A DNA stretch of 35,667 bases from Patescibacteria group bacterium (GTDB taxonomy: Bacteria > Patescibacteriota > Minisyncoccia > Phycocordibacterales > PALSA-1337), in assembly GCA_028865615.1 (NCBI GenBank), contig JAGWJT010000004.1, forward strand, positions 1-35,667, in the 5' to 3' direction. The notes beneath the pieces are model-generated. The model made no database searches and was not told the DNA's origin. It saw only the letters and a list, made by a program, of their open reading frames with translations. Below are positions 28,578-35,667 of this stretch, in pieces. The position numbers and the translations under genes were made by a program. Positions within the stretch are counted from its first letter, which is position 1; each line of letters opens with the position of its first letter.

Positions 28578-29246
28578 CTATGCCGCCAAGCCAAACTTCC
28601 GCTTAACGAAGACCATGCCGATGGCACCTATGCCGAGCATTCCGGCAGTCGAACCGCCGTCGGAAACCGGTTGGCCGACCTGGACCGTCATGAGCGAATC
28701 GCCCAACAAGTTGAGATCAGAATCATACGCCTTGAGGTCATAGTTGTATGTGCCGTTTGCGTTGGGATTAAACGGAAGAAACCATCCGAGGTTTTCTGAA
28801 TCCTCGCGCGTCGTGGCGGTGACGGACTTGCCGCCGTCGGCGTTTGCGATAGCCACTGGGTCAAACGAATACGTCAACGAATTGTTGCCGTATGATAGGA
28901 CGAAGTGGTAATTCGCGAATTCTCCACCGGAAATTCCGATGTAGTAGTCGAAGTTCCAGTTTGCCAGTCCGGGACTTGAGATCCCCGGCGAGGCGTAGAA
29001 CGTCCCTGCGCCGTTATTCGCCAATTCGCCGGCTGAATAACGCGGCGTGGCGGTGAGGCCCAGAGTGATGGTGTCAGAATTGGGCAAACCACTAATCGTC
29101 GTGATGCTTACGGCGCCGTTGGGGATGCCGGAACCACCCCAAGTGGCGCTCGGTAACGAACCGAATGAGGTATTCACCGTCGTCGCATTTACTGTCAGAG
29201 AACCCGCAGCTACAAGAAGTGCTACGGCCAATGTAATGATCTTCAT
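28578..29246 (-). CDS. Secreted protein with VPDSG/PEP-CTERM-like sorting tail
   Basis: A 222-residue exported protein. It has a signal peptide at residues 1-21 (MKIITLAVALLVAAGSLTVNA) and a Gly/Ser/Asn/Thr-rich beta body without a recognisable domain. The C-terminal tail has three parts: PVSDGGSTA, a hydrophobic helix GMLGIGAIGMVFV, and the basic KRKFG. That is the pattern of VPDSG/VPDGG-CTERM proteins processed by exosortase, known mainly from Verrucomicrobia and relatives. The motif here is VSDGG, not the exact VPDSG. No exosortase gene is in the window. The ATG at 29246 has an AGGA upstream (AGGAAAAAAGAACGATG), so it is not leaderless. Style and sorting tail both look foreign to the neighbourhood. 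Confidence 0.65.
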   Translation of the reverse strand: MKIITLAVALLVAAGSLTVNATTVNTSFGSLPSATWGGSGIPNGAVSITTISGLPNSDTITLGLTATPRYSAGELANNGAGTFYASPGISSPGLANWNFDYYIGISGGEFANYHFVLSYGNNSLTYSFDPVAIANADGGKSVTATTREDSENLGWFLPFNPNANGTYNYDLKAYDSDLNLLGDSLMTVQVGQPVSDGGSTAGMLGIGAIGMVFVKRKFGLAA

Positions 29247-29378
29247 CGTTCTTTTTTCCTTTTCCTGCTTTGTTTTTCCTTTGTATGACAGCCCCAAGCA
29301 ATACAAGGGCCGCCAAAGGACCACGCAACCATATGCAGATCCTTGTTGACCTTAACACATAATATAGAGGTTGACAAT

Positions 29379-29402
29379 CACGGGCTAGATTTCTCTCCCG
29401 TG
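29379..29402 (-). terminator. Possible terminator of rpoD
   Basis: CACGGG (29379-29384) pairs with CCCGTG (29397-29402), 22 bp past the rpoD stop. The following minus-strand sequence ATTGT is a poor U-tract. Confidence 0.35.
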
Positions 29403-29423
29403 GCTGGGGATAACGGGAACGAC

Positions 29424-30662
29424 TCAATAATTCCTCAACCTGCCAGCCTGTTCGTGGCTGCGGATCTTCTCGTGGGCTTTGGCTTCGATCTGGCGGATGC
29501 GCTCTCGGGTGACACCAAATTCTCGGCCGACTTCCTCGAGGGTGTGGGTGATGCCATCATTCAAGCCGTGGCGCATCTCCAGGATCTTGCGCTCTTTCTC
29601 GGAAAGGTCACCGAGGATCATATTGACCTGGTCGCGCAGGATACGTCTGGACGATTCCTGGTCCGGCGACAGGATCTTGTCGTCGGGGATAAAATCCTGC
29701 AGGGTCGACTTGCCGTCATCCTCGTCGCCGACGGGAGACTCGAGAGATACTACATCCTGCTCGATCTTTTCTATCTGATATATCTTGTCCACTTCCAATC
29801 CCATCTCCGTGGCTATCTCATCGGGCAAGGGCTCGCGGCCCAGGTCCTGCATCAGACGACGCACGACCTGCTTGTACTTGGCGATAGTCTCCACCATATG
29901 CACCGGCACGCGGATAGTCCTGGACTGGTCGGCCAGGGCGCGAGTGATGGCTTGTCTGATCCACCAGGTGGCATAAGTCGAGAATTTGTAGCCTTTCGTC
30001 CAGTCGAACTTGTCGACTGCACGGAAAAGGCCCAGGTTGCCTTCCTGGATGAGGTCGAGGAGAGTCAGGTCGGGCGATCGTCCGACGTATTTCTTGGCTA
30101 TGGAAACCACCAGACGCAAGTTGGCTTTGGCCAGGAGATTCTTGGCTTCTTCGTCGCCGTTCTGGATGCGTTTGGCCAGCTCTTTCTCCATGCCGGCATT
30201 GATGAGTGGGTACTGGCCTATCTCGCGCAGATACATCTGGATGGAATCATACGAGCTGTCGGAGCCGTGCCTGGAATATGCAGGCGATTGCTTCTTCTCT
30301 TTCTCCTTGAGCTCTTCCACTTCCAGGATGCCTCCGCCTTCCAGAACATCGACGTTGGAAGCGGCGATCTTGGCATACAGCTCGTCCAGGAAGACGATGT
30401 CGTTCTCTATCTGAGGAAATTCTTTCAGGATCTCGTCATATGTTACGAAGCCGCGATCGCGGCCTTTCTGTATGAGAGCGTCGGCTTTGGCTTCGAAATC
30501 CTTGTGGTTCCTGGCTGACGACGCCGAACTCGCAGCCTGCTTTCCGGGCTTTTTGGCCTTGGCTGACGGCTTCGAACCGGATCTCTTGCCGCCGGCGCGG
30601 CTTTTCTTGGCCGGGCGAGAATGACGGTTGGCGGAATGGACCGCTTTTTTGTGTGTGCTCAT
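29424..30662 (-). CDS. rpoD: Primary RNA polymerase sigma factor (sigma-70)
   Basis: A 412-residue housekeeping sigma factor. The N-terminal ~50 residues are Lys/Ser/Ala-rich and low complexity. Region 1.2 is about [12 protein letters not shown]. Region 2 is [19 protein letters not shown], then [20 protein letters not shown], containing the -10 recognition and melting residues. Region 3 follows. Region 4.2 has a helix-turn-helix ([23 protein letters not shown]) for the -35. Region 2.4/3.0 appears standard, fitting the TAnnnT and extended -10 boxes across the window. A TATAAT (30692-30697) lies about 29 nt before the ATG, giving a short leader. It is downstream of dnaG with a long inverted repeat between them. 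Confidence 0.96.
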   Translation of the reverse strand: MSTHKKAVHSANRHSRPAKKSRAGGKRSGSKPSAKAKKPGKQAASSASSARNHKDFEAKADALIQKGRDRGFVTYDEILKEFPQIENDIVFLDELYAKIAASNVDVLEGGGILEVEELKEKEKKQSPAYSRHGSDSSYDSIQMYLREIGQYPLINAGMEKELAKRIQNGDEEAKNLLAKANLRLVVSIAKKYVGRSPDLTLLDLIQEGNLGLFRAVDKFDWTKGYKFSTYATWWIRQAITRALADQSRTIRVPVHMVETIAKYKQVVRRLMQDLGREPLPDEIATEMGLEVDKIYQIEKIEQDVVSLESPVGDEDDGKSTLQDFIPDDKILSPDQESSRRILRDQVNMILGDLSEKERKILEMRHGLNDGITHTLEEVGREFGVTRERIRQIEAKAHEKIRSHEQAGRLRNY

Positions 30663-30691
30663 GTGAAGGCTATGAGATTAACGTAAGTGCG

Positions 30692-30697
30692 ATTATA
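30692..30697 (-). promoter_or_regulatory. -10 box upstream of rpoD
   Basis: TATAAT on the minus strand, 29 nt before the ATG at 30662. A weak TTGCGT lies 17 bp further upstream. Confidence 0.5.
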
Positions 30698-30729
30698 TGT
30701 TAAAAGGTGCAAGTACGCAAGGGGTCTGC

Positions 30730-30838
30730 GGTAGCGGAGAGGGGAGGGTTTTTGTTTCGACGTAACGTGGTACCACTGACAACGATCAACCGCAAAAGCA
30801 CTTTACGTTGAAACAAAAACCCTTTCCTCTCCGCTACC
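30730..30838. repeat. 36-bp inverted repeat between dnaG and rpoD
   Basis: The left arm (30730-30765), starting GGTAGCGGAGAGG, and the right arm (30803-30838) are inverse copies with only three differences. All three become G-U pairs if the plus strand is transcribed and C-A mismatches if the minus strand is. The 37-nt loop contains the perfect palindrome GTGGTACCAC (30767-30776). The right arm includes the last bases and stop codon of dnaG. Confidence 0.88.
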
Positions 30839-32783
30839 CGTGACGTTTGTTCGCCACGTCTGCTTTGCGCATGGACAATACTTGGCATTTCTTGGCCAGT
30901 TCGGCGACTTTGGCCTGTTCCCCCGCTCTTTCGGCGGTTCGAAGTTCGGCCATAGTCGAAATGATCTCGGCATTGACGAGATCCTCCTCAAAATTGGCGA
31001 TGAGATCGGCCATATGGATGTCCCAGCGCTCGGGTTCCGAACCATAGAAAGCCTCTGCCTCGAATGAGATATCGCCCATCATGGGCTTGGCGCGTTCGAT
31101 CATCCGGTCGAAGCGGCCCTGGGCGATATTGGCTATAGTATTACGATATTCTGCGGCTTTTGGTGCACCGGTCTTTTCCATGAGGTCGAGCAGGCCGAGC
31201 ATCCGCCGTTCGACTAGGTCGATCCTTGTATGGACGGAATCGTCGGAGGCCCCTCGGAAACCGGCTATCTGGGCCTGCTGGCCCAGCGCCTGCGCTCGGC
31301 CGCCTTCGCGGCCTGCGCGAGTTTCCTCGGAACCTTCGACGATTCCGCTAGCGAGACTCGTTCGCCCGCCTGCCACGCCGGCATGGCGGGCAGGCTCGCT
31401 TCGAACAGGGGCATTCTCGGAGCTGGATGACTTGCCAAAATCTCCGCTACCTTTCGCGGCATCGGTCATTTTCTTCTGTACTATAGCAAGATCATCACGC
31501 AATGCCTGCTCCGGTAGGTCGGTCTTGTCAGCGATAGACTTCAAGGCATACGCCTTGTCCGTAGCGCTCTCGATCACGGCTACGAAAGGCAGGACCCGAT
31601 CGCGCACGGCTCTGGGCACTTTCCTTTTGTCCGGAGTCTCTCTGAGGACGTTGCCCAGCTCGAATTCGACTATGGGTTTCGCCTGTCTCAAGGCATTTTT
31701 CCATGCTTCTGGATCTGCCAACACCAGATCGGCCGGATCCTTGCCGCCGACGATGTCGGCTATCTTGACGTCCATGCCGAGCGACAGGGCGATGCCGGCC
31801 GCTCGCATGGCGGCCTTCCTGCCGGCGGCATCGGAGTCGAAAGCGATGATGACATTGCCCGAAAGCCTCCTCAAAAGACCGAGGTTATTGATGACACCAT
31901 CCTTGCCCGATTGCTCGTCAGTGAGAGCGGTACCAGAAGCGGCTACGGTATTCTTGACCCCGGCCTGGTGTGACATGATGAGGTCCATCTGGCCTTCTAC
32001 CAGGATGGAGTAGTCGAGCCTCCTTATGTACGATTTCGCCTTATCCAGGCCGTATAGCACCGAAGATTTGTCGAAAAGCGGCGTATCGGGGCTATTCAAG
32101 TACTTGCCGGTCTTGCCGTCGTCGAGCCTGGGCAATATGCGTCCTGAAAAAGCTATGACCCTGCCACTGGTGTCAGTCAACGGGAACATGACTCGTCCGC
32201 GGAATCGGTCGTAATAATTGCCCGTATTGTCTTCGGCGCGTTTGGCCAGGCCGGCTTTCTCTATGAGCTCATTGGGGTATTTTTTGCCTTGAAGATATGC
32301 ATGGAGGTTCCGCCAGCCTTCCGGCGCAAAGCCTATCCTGAATTCGCTTATAGTCTTTTCTGATAGTCCCCTCTTCTCGAGATACTCTCTTGCCTCCTTG
32401 GCGCCGGCATTCTGGTCTACCAATCGCGCTTCGAAATATTTGGCGGCTTCTTCCGTGATCTGGAACAGTCTGTCTCGCTCGCTGTCGGCCTTCTGGTCGA
32501 AGGTGAGCTTGACTCCGGCTCTGTCAGCCAGCACTTTGAGAGCACCTTTGAAGTCGAGTCCCTCGAACTGTTCTACGAAGCTGAATATGTCGCCTTTGGC
32601 CTGACAGCCGAAGCAATAGTATCCGCCACGCTCCGGCGACACGAAGAAGCTGGCCGTCTTCTCGTTGTGGAACGGGCAACGGGCCTTGTACGACTTGCCC
32701 GCCTTCTCAAGCTTGACGTATTGCCCCACTACCTCCTCTATGGGCAGCCGCGATTTGATCTCTTCGACATTGGAGCGGTTCAT
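30834..32783 (-). CDS. dnaG: DNA primase DnaG
   Basis: Makes RNA primers at the replication fork. The 649-residue protein has the CHC2-type zinc finger (Cys36, His39, Cys57, Cys60 in RCPFHNEKTASFF...YYCFGC), the RNA polymerase domain (GFAPEGW, RVMFPL, RILPRLDDGKTGKYLNSPDTPLF), and TOPRIM motifs SILVEGQMDLIM and IIAFDSDAAGRKA. A C-terminal helicase-binding region follows. About residues 448-520 form a low-complexity linker (SSSSENAPVRSEPARHAGVA and on), part of which is encoded by a palindromic element. ATG at 32783 is chosen over two upstream ATGs because TATACT ends exactly 6 nt before it. The rpoC stop lies 21 bp upstream. Confidence 0.95.
   Translation of the reverse strand: MNRSNVEEIKSRLPIEEVVGQYVKLEKAGKSYKARCPFHNEKTASFFVSPERGGYYCFGCQAKGDIFSFVEQFEGLDFKGALKVLADRAGVKLTFDQKADSERDRLFQITEEAAKYFEARLVDQNAGAKEAREYLEKRGLSEKTISEFRIGFAPEGWRNLHAYLQGKKYPNELIEKAGLAKRAEDNTGNYYDRFRGRVMFPLTDTSGRVIAFSGRILPRLDDGKTGKYLNSPDTPLFDKSSVLYGLDKAKSYIRRLDYSILVEGQMDLIMSHQAGVKNTVAASGTALTDEQSGKDGVINNLGLLRRLSGNVIIAFDSDAAGRKAAMRAAGIALSLGMDVKIADIVGGKDPADLVLADPEAWKNALRQAKPIVEFELGNVLRETPDKRKVPRAVRDRVLPFVAVIESATDKAYALKSIADKTDLPEQALRDDLAIVQKKMTDAAKGSGDFGKSSSSENAPVRSEPARHAGVAGGRTSLASGIVEGSEETRAGREGGRAQALGQQAQIAGFRGASDDSVHTRIDLVERRMLGLLDLMEKTGAPKAAEYRNTIANIAQGRFDRMIERAKPMMGDISFEAEAFYGSEPERWDIHMADLIANFEEDLVNAEIISTMAELRTAERAGEQAKVAELAKKCQVLSMRKADVANKRHG
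31368..31395. repeat. Palindromic element inside dnaG
   Basis: GCCTGCC-A-CGCC-GGCAT-GGCG-GGCAGGC forms an 11-bp stem with a one-base bulge. It is translated in frame as part of the PARHAGVAGGR linker. The surrounding bases (GTTCG...CGAAC) add partial outer pairing. Confidence 0.75.
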
Positions 32784-32789
32784 GGGCAT

Positions 32790-32795
32790 AGTATA
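32790..32795 (-). promoter_or_regulatory. -10 box of dnaG
   Basis: TATACT on the minus strand ends 6 nt before the ATG at 32783, within the 21-bp gap after rpoC. Confidence 0.6.
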
Positions 32796-32804
32796 GCCCA
32801 ATTT

Positions 32805-35667
<2,863 letters not shown>

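Noticed and set aside
29343-30518. Long open frame on the plus strand opposite rpoD (391 codons)
   Set aside because: It is the complement of the rpoD coding frame; its composition mirrors RpoD and no promoter or ribosome site is seen.

Overview
The window looks like a chromosomal segment from a bacterium of the Candidate Phyla Radiation (Patescibacteria), most like the Parcubacteria. This rests on content and style, not on any database search. Proteins are short and reduced (a 524-residue IF-2 without the long N-terminal region, a pilus ATPase without the usual N-terminal domain). Families I associate with that group are present (DUF4446, tandem GH130 propellers, a membrane PH-AlbA_2 fusion, LVIVD-repeat pseudopilins). 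TGA is an ordinary stop, which argues against Gracilibacteria and SR1. Base composition is close to balanced, and somewhat lower in a few accessory genes.

Layout. 1-4.6 kb: cysteine desulfurase; a DUF4446 membrane protein; a ribbon-helix-helix-like regulator divergent from infB; rbfA; tRNA-Cys. 4.6-10.9 kb: a PAP2-like membrane phosphatase, then a carbohydrate cluster with one membrane-anchored GH130 protein, one protein with two GH130 domains, a membrane histidine kinase and a phosphomannomutase-like HAD enzyme. 10.8-16.6 kb (minus strand): a D,D-carboxypeptidase and a compact type IV pilus cluster (PilB-like ATPase, PilC, a pseudopilin fused to an LVIVD beta-propeller, a 51-residue pseudopilin, a PilX-like protein, a classical pilin). 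16.8-20.7 kb: an NMP-kinase-like gene, typA/bipA, a frameshifted ClpP-like protease, a candidate small RNA and a PemK/MazF-like toxin. 20.7-28.5 kb: truB, a PH-AlbA_2 fusion, hisS, a DEDD exonuclease, a DsbA-like oxidoreductase and a large UvrD-type helicase-nuclease. 28.5 kb to the end (minus strand): a surface protein with a VPDSG/PEP-CTERM-like tail, rpoD, dnaG and the 3' part of rpoC.

Two genome-wide habits stand out. First, at least a dozen genes have a -10 hexamer (TAnnnT, often with an upstream TG) ending 6-7 nt before the ATG. Transcription would then begin at or next to the start codon, so these mRNAs would be leaderless. A smaller set has a real leader and/or a Shine-Dalgarno sequence. 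Second, short tandem repeats with 7-, 8- or 9-nt periods sit between genes and also in frame inside housekeeping genes (cysteine desulfurase, infB, rbfA, truB, uvrD-like). Several larger palindromic elements of unknown nature lie at gene borders.

How the genes may work together: rpoC-dnaG-rpoD groups transcription and replication functions. infB-rbfA is a translation-initiation and ribosome-maturation pair. GH130 phosphorylases would release mannose-1-phosphate, and the neighbouring phosphomannomutase-like protein could convert it. The pilus cluster, with a propeller-bearing minor pilin, suggests an attachment or uptake organelle suited to a host-associated small cell.
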